Positions 35,602 to 53,800 of a stretch of DNA of 64,000 nt are shown piece after piece. The notes below the pieces were generated by a model that was not told the DNA's origin, searched no databases, and saw nothing but the letters and a program-made list of their open reading frames with translations. The DNA is from Apostichopus japonicus (Eukaryota; Echinodermata; Holothuroidea; Aspidochirotida; Stichopodidae). The stretch spans positions 372,001-436,000 of the forward strand of contig NC_092566.1 in NCBI RefSeq assembly GCF_037975245.1, read 5' to 3'. Numbering within the stretch: the stretch's first letter is position 1; every line of letters starts with the position of its first letter. The position numbers were made by a program, and so were the translations under genes.

Positions 35602-36087
35602 TGTACGGAAGCGTAGAAAGGACATTGCATTGACGAGTTACCAACTTGACAAAACGACAATTATCTGCAAATTGACGAGTTGACGAGATGGTAACGTGAC
35701 AAAATTCAGAAAATTGACGTTTTGACGAGATAACGGATCTATTCAATGCAACAATTTTCTGCAAATTGACGAGTTGCACACTTACTACCATCTCGACAAG
35801 ATGACAAAATTCAGAAAATTGTTGCATTGACGAGATCCGATATCTCGTCAACTCGTCAATTTTCTGAATTTTGTCATCTTGTCGAGATGGTAGTAAGTGT
35901 GCAACTCGTCAATTTGCAGAAAATTGTTGCATTGCCGAGATCCGTTATCTCGTCAATGCATCAATTTTCTGAATTTTGTCATTTTGTCGAGATGGTAGTA
36001 AGTGTGCAACTCGTCAATTTGCAGATAATTGTCGTTTTGTCAAGTTGGTAACTCGTCAATGCAATGTCCCTTCTACGCTTCCGTACA
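35602..36087. mobile_element. 486-bp foldback element
   Basis: Ends TGTACGGAAGCGTAGAAAGG and, inverted, CGCTTCCGTACA. Almost the whole length pairs with itself around about 35845. It is built of internally repeated blocks such as ATTGACGAGTTG, AATTTGCAGAAAATTGTTGC and GATGGTAGTAAGTGTGC. No coding potential; the ORFs on both strands mirror each other. No clear target duplication. Confidence 0.75.
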
Positions 36088-36442
36088 AATGGTGTATCCA
36101 TCGTCGTATTTATGTGTGTTTCGATGGATGGTTTCAGTTTATCACACCACATAGGAATAGAGAATACTTTCCATTCCACATGCTAGTAACCATATTACTG
36201 TAATATTAAACAAAACAAATAATAAAATTGTTGAAACAAAACTGTTAGCAAACTGCTTATCCACTTAAAGGCCTGTGTAAGAGAATATGTATAAGTAAGA
36301 GGCCATGACGTTTCTATCCACCTTTTTCCACCCATCTCTGACATAAGGTCCCAAGCAACATGTTCTTACCAAAATCAACTAATTGTACGTTCATGGACAA
36401 GCATTACCTTCAATGACACGGAACTGCCATAGGTACCAGGAT

Positions 36443-36794
36443 CAAGGGCGTAGGAACCGGGGGCCCCAGTGAAAAATATGGTGGGGCGGAAGTATCATTA
36501 CGCCCCCCCCCCCCCGCTTCACAAGTCAGAAAACCCCTTTTTCATTGCCAATTGAGAAAAAAATCTCATTTGGAGCACCAAATTGCATCTATTAGGCCAG
36601 GTGAAAATGCAAAATTATTTACAAAATGGAGTGGGTGTTGAAGTGTGCTATATTGCACCAAATTGCATCTGAGGCCACCTGAAATTGCAAAAAATTTCCA
36701 GAAGGAGGGGGACCCCTCCCCTAAGACCCCTCCCCCAGACCGGCCATCAGTCTTCAGCCCCCACCCCACTCAAAAGTACCTCTCTACGCCACTG
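36443..36794. mobile_element. hAT MITE nested in the Penelope element
   Basis: 352 bp with imperfect inverted ends CAAGGGCGTAGGAA and, inverted, CAGTGGCGTAGAGA, flanked by the exact 8-bp duplication ACCAGGAT (36435-36442, 36795-36802). Contains two AAATTGCATC repeats, a poly-C run and no gene. Confidence 0.8.
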
Positions 36795-36819
36795 ACCAGG
36801 ATGGCACCTTCCTTTGCTT

Positions 36820-37310
36820 CCCTGTTATGTTTAGCCTTGAAGAACGCATGCTCCGTGCAGCTTCTTGCCGTCCCCTTATCTGGTGGCGCTATATGAATTA
36901 CATCTTCGTTTTGACCAGTGATTAAGATAGCCTCACCTATACATCAATCACATAAATTCCTTCCACAGCACTATTAATTTCACCTCTGACTACTCTCACC
37001 AACAGGTTAACTTCCTCGATGTGACTTTTCGCAAGGAACACGTCGGTTCTCTCTCCACTGACTTATATCCCACAGACACACACCAGTATCTCCATTCTTC
37101 TAGCTGCCATCACCGTCACTGCAAGTCTGGAATTGCCTACAGTCAAGCACTTCATCTTCGTCCCATTTGCTCTAACAATTCCTCTTTCATTCGTCATACA
37201 TTTTTTTTAACACCTTACTGCCAGCTAGAGGCCATAGTGTCCGAAAGGTGTATGAAGCCACCCAGAGAGTCCGCTCCCTATCCAGATCACCTACATTGGC
37301 AGTGAAAGCC
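36820..37310 (+). pseudogene. Penelope reverse transcriptase remnant
   Basis: A broken frame retains RT C-terminal landmarks. RYMNYIF (about 36888-36908) stands where Penelope RTs have R-Y-x-D-D-I-F, followed after a stop by QQVNFLDVTF and then YPTDTHQYLHSSSCH and GIAYSQALHLRPICSNN. The catalytic aspartates are replaced by N and Y, so the enzyme is dead. Confidence 0.75.
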
Positions 37311-37719
37311 AAAAAGGGAAGAGATTGCGACGACAGGCTCCCCTTGCATGGATGTTATTTCCACCCAAATCTTCCTCCTGTTCAGCAAATCACTACTAAC
37401 ATCCACATCACTGTCTTCACTTCAAATAGACTCAAACGAGCCGTCCCTGAAAAACCCACCATCGCCAACAGACGTCCACGCAACATACGGGACCTTCTTG
37501 TGCGTGCTGTTGTTCCATCTCTAACTTCTAATCCAACAACCATTCAGGCTCAGCATGGTACTTTCAAATGTGATCGTACTTCGAGATGCGTCATCTGCAG
37601 CCACCACATTTGTTGAATCCAATTCCATCACCAGCCACAGCACCCATTTCACACACAAGACTATAAGGGTCACAGCACTTGCACATATTCTATTGTTATC
37701 TATCTAATCTCTTGTAGAA

Positions 37720-37985
37720 TTTACGGCATCCAATATGTTGGTGAAACTAAAACCACCCTTACGAAGCGGTTCTATGGTCACAGATGCACAGCCAACATCA
37801 TGAAGACTGAGACCCCGGTTGGAGAACACTTTAACCTTCCCAACCATACCATTCATGATATATCCCTACAGGGGATTGAATCTTTAGGTAGCCCCCTGAC
37901 CGAGTCCAAATCATCAGAGAGACTGTGGTTGCAAAGCCTTCGCACTATTTCAACCTCATGGGCTCAGTATTTAGGAAGGACATGA
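37720..37985 (+). pseudogene. Penelope GIY-YIG endonuclease remnant
   Basis: In frame: GIQYVGETKTTLTKRFYGHR, then TPVGEHFNLPNH and ERLWLQSLRTI, ending YLGRT-stop. The YVG motif, the R-F/H helix and the trailing E are GIY-YIG features as found downstream of RT in Penelope-like elements. The upstream frame contains stops, so this is the surviving C-terminal part. Confidence 0.8.
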
Positions 37986-38225
37986 CTAACCTTTCTTCTG
38001 CTTCCCTCCCCTCCCGACTTCCATATCGCCATGTTTCCCTCTCTGTCTTCTCATAGCTCTCTTCCACCTTTTTCTCCACGCTTATCTCTCTTTGTCCCTG
38101 TACAGTTTATCTCCTACCTCTCCTCTTACCCATCTTGGTTGCTTTCTTCTCTCCATCCCTTGTCTACTAGTCTGTGCGTGTTACTGTTTTTGTCCCTTCT
38201 GTTACTGCAACTTGTCATTCAGTCT

Positions 38226-38260
38226 CTTAAGAAGATCCTGCTAGGATCGAAACGTCAGAC
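38226..38260 (+). ncRNA. Hammerhead-like motif at Penelope 3' end, core mutated
   Basis: CTTAAGA replaces CTGAAGA (invariant G changed), followed by GATCC-TGCTA-GGATC and GAAAC-GTC. Stem I partners GTCT and AGAC still match, a compensated change from GCCT/AGGC in the 8-kb copy. Probably inactive. Confidence 0.5.
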
Positions 38261-38278
38261 CTTTTTACTTTTACACAA

Positions 38279-39809
38279 TATATAATTGTTATCATACATC
38301 ATTGTACCATGTAATACTGTATGCAACGATATCATTATGGATGTTTTATAATATTATTATGATCCAATATTATTGTATGATACTATATGAATCGGGTGAA
38401 ACTTCATACACGTTCCCTAATGTATCACAACAGTACTGACAAAGGTGTTTCGCCGAAAATATATCTGGCCGGACAAAATACTCTAAACTTCATTTCTCAC
38501 GTGATATAGATTCGAGAGTCCCCGTAAGAAGCGATGTGGTCCTCAACTTGGTTGTGCCCTTCTAAATTCGACTATAGAGACATTCAAAAACAGCTATAGG
38601 TTTATTAAAAATACAGATCGGCATTCTAATAAAATATCTAAAACGGTGAACCATGTAGAGAACTTCTTTCAATCTGTAGTAATGTTTTTTGTGCATGGGA
38701 GTCGATTTGCTTCTCGAAGAGCGAGGGGAGGGGTAAGGGATAGAGGCTATATTGAAATCATGCCGTGTAACGAGGAAGCTAGTCATATTGGGAGGGGAAT
38801 GAAACTGATAGGGATCTTGCCCTTACGGCAAATTTTCATCATTTCCTTTCAAAATCTTGAATATTTTGTCTAATTTTCCAACTTATTTAGTTGCCCTCCC
38901 ACTATTTTTTCCCCGTTATGGTTGTAATATCAATATCTGGCAGTTTCGACAATGTATAAATGTCCGCACCAGTGCGAAAAGGGAGGGACGCATTTCCCCT
39001 CCACATCCCTGGCTCAGAAAGACTCCCATACCATGTTTGGTGTTGCTGAGGAACTGGAAGTAGACTAAGCCGTCAAGCCATTTTAATTGATGAGCCTCAA
39101 ATATTTGAAGGGTTTTCTCGAAAATCAAAAGCGGTATAGAAATACGGTGTGGACTAAAAATACATGTCTTTTTTAATGTTACCACAAAGTATCAAAACCT
39201 TGAATCGACCCTTTGTACCGAAGCTCGTCCATATTTTTGACTGACATATCTGAGGCATTTACAGAAAGTGTTGAAATGAAGAACACGGTAATCTCTGGCA
39301 CAAATAATATTTTATATCATCGGGTCTCTGCCCTGACATAAAGCAAGTCAACGATATGGATAGCGCTGACGGTGCATTAGTGATCCACTTCTACTACGGC
39401 GCTGTAAACACAGAAACTCATTTTGTGTGCTGTAACAGAGCTCTGGTAAGCTGTCATCATGGAGGTAAAAGTCTGTTTTTACCTCCATGCTGTCACAAGC
39501 AGAGATTTTGCATAGCGCCGCTTTCAGAGCGATGTCATTCCTCAGCGGTAACACCAAGTGTACGCACGCGTAAAGCGTGATCAAAATTGATTAAAAATAC
39601 AACGCGCGCGTGCTACACGAGGTTGAAATTACTGTTCTAATGTTTTTTATTTTTTATCGTGGTACTTACACTGAAGTGTATTCTGTGCATATAAACTGTA
39701 TTTTAGATGTTAGTAGACCAATACGACACATTAACAAATGGTCATTCAACATCATTAAGTCAGAGATACGCAAGTTGGGTCCGATCCGAGTCATTGGAAA
39801 TTGATAACG
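38279..39809. other. Intergenic, 5' side of CATSPER3
   Basis: No gene recognised. A perfect 13-bp hairpin (CATGGAGGTAAAA, 39458-39470, inverted at 39477-39489) lies about 320 bp upstream of the CATSPER3 start. No TATA box identified. Confidence 0.5.
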
Positions 39810-46802
<6,993 letters not shown>

Positions 46803-46884
46803 CGGTCTTCTGACAAGAACCACTCAAATGTCAGACATCTTCATATTGTGAAAAACTATGACTGGTTTACCTCAGAGAACAAAC

Positions 46885-46890
46885 AATAAA
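46885..46890 (+). terminator. CATSPER3 polyadenylation signal (AATAAA)
   Basis: AATAAA lies 82 bp after the stop codon, followed by a T-rich stretch (GTCTTTCTGCTGTTTTTGTT). Confidence 0.7.
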
Positions 46891-47224
46891 GATAAATGTC
46901 TTTCTGCTGTTTTTGTTATGAATACAGTACCTCATCCTAAGAACCAACAATCCTGGTAAAGGGTAAATTTGATAGACCAATTACTCTATCATTTCAACGC
47001 ACAACTCTCAATTCATTTTAAATGAACTAAGACGTTTAAAAATGTGTCACTTGTTTTCAGTTTTTGTTTGTTCTTTCGAGATTGACTGCCTCATATGATT
47101 CCCCTCTCAATCTTCACACATGTTTATGCCATAAAAACTAGGTTAAAATCAGCCGTTCCATTTATAATTGAGCCCTCTCCAAGCTCACTGTGTAAAGTAC
47201 CTCCGCAAATTCATTGGCAATGAA

Positions 47225-47610
47225 GGCACCATCCTGACAAGAATGGAGGGATCCTGACAATAGACCGTCCTGAAAAGGGACCATCCTGACAAGGGACCAT
47301 CCTGAAAAAGGGACCATCATGGATGGATCCTGACAAGAGACCATCATGAAAAGAGACCATCATGACAAGGGACCATCCTGACAAGGGACCATCCTGACAA
47401 GGGACCATCGTGGAAGGATCCTGACAAGAGGCCATCCTGACAAGAGACCATCATGACAAGGGACCATCATGAAAAAGGGACCATCATGAAAAGGGACCAT
47501 CATGGAGGGATTCTGACAAGGGACCATCATGAAGGGATCTTAACAAGGGACCATCATGAAAAGGGACCATCTTGACATGGGACCATCATGAAAAGGGACC
47601 ATAAGAAAAG
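47225..47610. repeat. Irregular 14-20-bp minisatellite (GGGACCATCATGACAA-type)
   Basis: About 22 diverged units of GACCATC(A/C)TG(A)AAAGG/ACAAGG with mixed spacing. Downstream of CATSPER3; no coding content. Confidence 0.85.
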
Positions 47611-48397
47611 CAAAACAAATAGTTTGTGTTCCTCCAATTCCAGATGTTATATTTAAACAATTTTCTTACAATCACACACACACAAGTTTGTACACACTAA
47701 GACGTTGAATGTTGACACAAAATGAATCATACAATTGCGTATTTCCTAAAACAGCACATTTTGTTTCAAACAATGCATTAATTTTTACAGAGGCATATAG
47801 AAGCATGATAACACATATGTACAAGACAAACCTCATGTTACAGAAATTGCAGAATAAGATTAAATAAATTTGTGATAGCTTCGCTACAAATTGTTACTCT
47901 GAATTACAAAACTGGCTACTACTAAAACTTGGTACAAAATATACATATGCAATATGCTAAATAATCTGCTGCAATTAGTAGAGCAATTGTATAGAATGTC
48001 CATTTTATTCTCCTTTGATTGTAAACATTAAAAAAAACTGAATTTTCTGATCAACATGATCTCAATTATATACAGACATAGTTTTAATTTGAAAACAAAG
48101 GAAGAAAATATTTGCAATTCATTTTTATAAAATATGTCTACAAAAAGTGGTTCAACCAATAGTCCAGTTTCTATACATATTAATGATAACAATGTTGGGG
48201 ATATTCTAGTTGTATGTTATTCACGTTTGACCTGACATGACATGAACTATACATGTTGCTACAATCATTGTTCTTGGTCTTCCAATCACACAATAGCTTC
48301 TTAGTAACACAGTAGTATCTGTACACAAAGGGTGGTTATGCATCAGATCCACTATATGTAAATCTTCTGTGTAGTCACAATAACCTCCTATTGGCAG

Positions 48398-48860
48398 TCC
48401 AAATACAGGTAGCAGACCAAATACAGGTAGCAGACCACATACAGGTAGCAGACCAAATACAGGTAGCAGACCGCATACAGGTAGCAGACCACATACAGGT
48501 AGCAGAACAAATACAGGTAGCAGACCGCATACAGGTAGCAGACCACATACAGGTAGCAGAACAAATACAGGTAGCAGACCGCATACAGGTAGCAGACCAC
48601 ATACAGGTAGCAGACCACATACAGGTAGCAGACCACATACAGGTATCAGACCAAATACAGGTAGCAGACCAAATACAGGTAGCAGACCACATACAGGTAG
48701 CAGACCACATACAGGTATCAGACCACATACAGGTATCAGACCACATACAGGTATCAGACCAAATATAGGTAGCAGACCAAATACAGGTAGCAGACCAAAT
48801 ACAGGTAGCAGACCGAATACAGGTAGCAGACCACATACAGGTATCAGACCACATACAGGA
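48398..48860. repeat. 18-bp minisatellite (ACAGGTAGCAGACCACAT), about 26 copies
   Basis: Near-perfect 18-bp units with variants CCACAT/CCAAAT/CCGCAT and GTAGC/GTATC. The period is divisible by three, so long frames stay open on both strands (LLPVCG minus, QVADHI plus); I regard these as artefacts. Confidence 0.96.
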
Positions 48861-50810
48861 GGGTAACCTAGTAATGAGTCATAACAAACATGCATTGAGT
48901 AAAAAGCTGTAAGCAGTAACTACAATCTTACACCTGATAAAACTGTTAATGTTTTGCAATCATTGAAACATATTTTGTAAGTTTGAAAGATGCTTATTAT
49001 AAGTATAATAAGTATATAAACATGCAGCTTTAAATAGCACTGTTAGTTACACAATTGTTAACATTATAAACTTGCTGACTTTCGTCTTTTTTATAGTGAT
49101 GATTCATCTTGTGTTTTACTGTCAGGAAACTGTCATTTAAAAAAATCCATTGGATTTAATAAAGAGCTTTGAAAAAAGTCAAAACATTATTTGAAAAATA
49201 TATCATTCATAAATAAATGAATTTTGACAATACATCAATCCAAAATGACCAATTCAACATTCTGAAAATTTCAAAATTTTGGTTTTGCAAAATTTACAAT
49301 GATCAATCAAAAGTAATAAAAAATCTTATAAAATTGATTGTTATTTGCACTTTTCCAGATTCATCTTAAGATAAAGGAACATTTAGTTCCATTGCTCTCA
49401 GAAGAAGAATGATGAAAGATATTTTATACCAATAAAGAGGAAGCCATTCTTATCCTTCCCTTTTCATGTTGACATCCCTAATAAGTCTCATACCTAGCCT
49501 TTGTATATCTGTAATTCATTAGTAAGTCTCAGTATACAGTAGTTTGATGGGACTGCTTGGCAAGTGCTCCATTTTCATCATATTTTTCCCAGCTGCAAAG
49601 TTACACCCCTTTCCCGGCCCCCACCACCACTATCCCCATTCCTCTTCTAATCAACTCTCAAAGACCCAAAACCAGTAAATTAAATCATTACCAAAGTGAT
49701 AAAAAAGGAGTTAAAATGTCTGTACAATTCACTACATCATTCATTTTATTTATTTATGTTTCCTTTCAGTGATAAATGTTTGTACCATTTGAAACCTGTT
49801 AAGACTGATAAAAAAAGTCCTCAGAAAAATTTGAGTTCTACAAATTCGAAAAATTCCGGCTGCTAAAAAAAGCCATTACACAATACTCATGAAGCTAAAG
49901 TCACTTGAAATTAAAATATTCTGTGAGTCCATGAAGAAAATGTATGCAGATTGGAAGTTAATTAAAAATAATGATGTTGAAAATGATCTAAAATTGATTA
50001 ACCAACAAAGAATTTAGTGAACATATACCCTTTTCTGCTTTTATTTATTCATAGTTCTTTGAGTAATCTAATTAAAAAATATAAAACCTCAAAGGGATAC
50101 AAGATAAATACACCCTTTACATTTCATTCTGCTCTAAAAATTTAAATACAAAATTTCTCAACAATAGATGAACATTATGATATATTATCACTGTTTCTAG
50201 TGGTTTTATTGTAACAATGGCATATTGCTGATAGCTAGCTAGGTAATACTTTCATACTAGCAGAAATATACAAAGAGAGTTTATCCAGGATGGATGTAAG
50301 CCTTGCCATTGTTACATTTAAATGGCCTGTATCACCTGCTAAGAGAGGGAATGGCCTGTATCACCTGCTCAGAGAGGGAATGGCCTGTATCACCTGCTAA
50401 GAGAGGGAATGGCCTGTATCACCTGCTAAGAGGGAATGGCCTGTATCACCTACTAAGAGTACTGAAGATGGTCCAATCATCGCTAATTGGTGCACATCAC
50501 GTTCATGGTCCCGACCATGCTTGAATCACCTCACCAGGGCCATCAAGCCAGCCAATGTGAAGCTTGTGTCACCTCACTAGGGCCACAAACCAGCCATTTG
50601 AAGCTTGGATCACCTCACCAGATTCTTCATCAGAGCCATGACACCAAATCACATACGTCCTTCTCCTCCTCAGTTTCAGGTGTTGGTCTTTATTGTCATG
50701 TAGTGCTGTTAGTCACCATTAATCTTTAACCAATAAACCATCTCAAAGGGGAGAGACATGGTCACACTTCCTTAGGGGGACGTGGTGTCAGCTGCTTTAG
50801 TCCACACCTG
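48861..50810. other. Intergenic and TET 3' flank
   Basis: AT-rich. Contains a 29-30-bp minisatellite of five copies (50324-50458, core ATGGCCTGTATCACCTGCT) and a possible minus-strand AATAAA at 50689-50694, about 117 bp past the TET stop. No other gene recognised. Confidence 0.55.
50689..50694 (-). terminator. Possible TET polyadenylation signal
   Basis: TTTATT on the plus strand is AATAAA on the minus strand, about 117 bp downstream of the TET stop codon. Weak on its own; other candidates lie further left. Confidence 0.3.
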
Positions 50811-50880
50811 TCATATTCCTTCTGTTTTTGCAGGTTTAGAGCCAGCTGAAGTTGGATGTTGACTGGATTTGCCAGGCGGA
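50811..50880 (-). CDS. TET: TET terminal exon
   Basis: 70 nt from acceptor TCTCTTACAG to TGA at 50813-50811. Completes GPYQ-S, then [13 protein letters not shown] and SKPAKTEGI-stop. Vertebrate TETs end within a few residues of GPYN; this adds a 22-residue Ser/Pro/Lys tail. Confidence 0.75.
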
Positions 50881-53800
50881 CTGTAAGAGATGTGAATAAA
50901 GGACCGCATTAATAGTGTTGGAAAATATCAAATGATAATTAACGTGAATATTCAAACTCAGAAATGGACATAGGGACCACCGTTTTTCCCTAATAATCTT
51001 AACTCATCTTACAAAGAGCAACTTCTCTTCTTCGCACTGCCGACTTAACTTGTACAAGCTGCTTTATGAAAACCAGAGTGAAGACCCTCCCAGTGGTTAC
51101 TTGCCTTGACAGTATATGCAGAACCAGAGTGAAGACCCTCACAGTGGTTTCTTGCCTTGACAATATATGCAGAACTTGTGTAAATCTTTACACTACAAAA
51201 GGCTATCCTATCATGCACACATCAGTTCCATTGTTGTTCAGGTCCTTGAGATACAGTATTCTTTAGATTTTCACATTTTGCCCTCTGTCGACCCCCAAGG
51301 ACCTTTGACCTCCACCCAAAACAATAAGGTTCTTGTACCAATTATGGGGAAGCCACATGCCATATATGAGAACTAGAAAGGTTACCCATCTTGAGATTTC
51401 GTGTTTACAAGCTAGGGTGTCACATACACACACATGCATATGCCATCTCGACTGCATAGGTTACTTGCCTGCTTATGGCAAGTAACCAATTATGCACTTA
51501 CCAGTTATACCAGATATATTATTAAAGACTCAACAAGCAAAGCTGGTTATAATGGATAGAGAGGTCATGACCACTCAATTCACAGTATAGGTTCAATGTC
51601 CAGTTTATCACACTAAAGCATCTCAACTGACTGACATTTGCTGAGACATTTGCTTAGAAATTTCAGCTTGGGATGTAACCAATCCTGGATAAGCCCCAGT
51701 TCCATATTTATGTTGAGTTAGTTATTTATTTAGTATTAAGGTGTAACCTACCTTTGATATGGACCAGTTACTTTTGTGGAGGCATACGAGGCTACTGTGA
51801 CCACTGTATCTGTAAATGGAGTCACAGCTTGTTTTGTTGGAATAACTGATTTATCTTCTTTCTTATGTTTAGCTTTAGAAGATTTCCCTTCCTCTGCTGG
51901 TCTCTTTTGTCCTTTCTTTGTCGGGGGTAATTTCCCTTCCTCCATCAGTAAAGCTTTCTTAGCTTCTACTTTCTTCTCATACATTTCAAGGCCATGATTT
52001 TTGTAGTTGAGTTGTTTGTGCTGATAGAATACCAGGCTTATTCTGGTGGGTTTTTGCCTACATGGGGTTATCAGAGATGAGGTAGCATGGAGTTCCCTCT
52101 TTGCTACTTCAAACAGGACTGACCCATGTAAAAGGGCAATAGCGACACCGCCGATGGTTGGGTCCTCAAAGCACTTTTCACTGTCTGAATAATATTCCTC
52201 TTCGGCTGGTTCTGGGGAGGAGTTTTCACGTTCTGGGTCTTCTACCTTGAGGGGTACTGGTGCATACTTTGGTAAATGACTGATACTGGTTTGACATGGA
52301 ATGTGTTTGTTCTTTGCATCCTTAACTCCTCCATGATTGGGTAATGCATTAACAGACTGCTCCATTGCATTTATTGGGGTTGTCGTGGCTTTTGGTTCAT
52401 CTTTGTGAAAGATAGGAGGTCGCCATATTGCATCTTGATGCTGAGAAACAGAGTTTGAGGGATGGTAACTCTTTGGGTAGATACCATTCAATGATTGCTT
52501 CTGTTCTAAACTTTTAGAGTATTTCTGTTCTGTTTCAGGTCCATGACTAAGTCCTTTTTGCATTGCAAACATTTTACCAAAGCTGTGTCCCATCATTTCA
52601 CTCAATTTTTGAGGGTCTGGTTTAATATCGACAGGTTCCATATGCTGGTAATGAGGTAACCTCATGTACGGGTTACCCATAAGGTAAGCTGCCTCCATGG
52701 CATATGCAGGTAACATTTGGGATAAATGTGGGTTGGCCTGCTGAAGTTGTTGCAACTGTTCTGGTGATATGACTCCATTTAACCCTGCCGTCGCCATTGG
52801 TGGGTATCCAGGGGGCATATAAGGAGAATACTGCGGAAAAATAGACATGTAGTCCTGTGGGTTTACACCAGGTAATACCCCCTCTGGCCTCATACTATTC
52901 AGTAATTCAGGGTGCATACCAAAGTTTGGTCTAAGGCCACCTTGCAGGTACGTCCCATTCATAACTTCCTTGGACCAACCAGGATGCATGGTAGGTTCCA
53001 TTCCATGAGGGGGGTATTGAGGTCTTACATTTGTCCATGCAGACGAGTTTGTTTCTTTAGGATTAGCAAATGCACTCCTGCTGGACTTTTTCAGCTCCTT
53101 TGAAGGTTCTTCTGAAGGGCAAGCAGCTGGCAAGGATGAAGAAGCAGAAGATGGAGATGAAGTAGAAGAGTATTTCTTTTTCTCCTCTGGATTTGTAGAT
53201 TTGGAAGCCAAAAGATTTGCGACTGTTTTTCCCCCCTTCGCTGGGCTGGATTTGTCATGGCTACTATTGCGAGGTCGCACAGCTCCTTTGGGAATAACGG
53301 GTTTTTGACGAAGCCTTGACTTATGCCTGTAAGCTGTCAGCACTTCCAAGCTTCCATTACGAACCTTCTCCTGCTGACCCTCTGAACTGCCAAACTCATC
53401 AGTGCTATCGAGGTAGTACAGCGGTAAAATGTGCAACTGCTCGTCTCCGGGCTTGGGCCTCATCTTACGAATTTCATCTTTGGTAAGAGTGACAACCTAG
53501 CAAGAAAAGAGGTGAGATTAATCATAAAGTTAATTTTATCTGAACAATTCTGTAGATAAATTCTGTAGATAACTATAGAGATGACTGTTGCAAGGGTTGG
53601 TTACACAGAATCCATTTCATGGAAATGAAATCCCTGATACAAACTAATAGTTGAATTCTATGAAATGACACTGGGCTGCACTCTGGCTGTAACACTGGAA
53701 GACTAAATGTCTCCAACTTGAATTTATTGGAACGTACATTGCAACGAGTGAAGCTCTGGTTCTAGACTTCCAGACATTTCTCTGTGCAACAGTATAAAAG

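Larger units (their letters stand above)
36237..38278 (+). mobile_element. Penelope-like retrotransposon, degraded
   Basis: It starts with the leader AAAACTGTTAGCAAACTGCT and an inverted arm (GGCCATGACGTTTCTATCC). It ends with the hammerhead-type arm AAGATCCTGCTAGGATCGAA/ACGTCAG. Between lie RT remnants and a GIY-YIG endonuclease in one orientation, the RT-then-endonuclease order of Penelope-like elements. Frames are broken by stops and a nested MITE (36443-36794). Confidence 0.8.

Noticed and set aside
36566-36896. ORFs across 36.57-36.90 kb on both strands
   Set aside because: They are inside the nested hAT MITE and run across its borders into the Penelope relic.
38031-38285. 84-codon Ser/Leu-rich ORF
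   Set aside because: Lies in the 3' noncoding part of the Penelope element and ends in its terminal hammerhead arm.
48221-48895. 224-codon minus and 125-codon plus ORFs
   Set aside because: Products of the 18-bp minisatellite, open in several frames at once.
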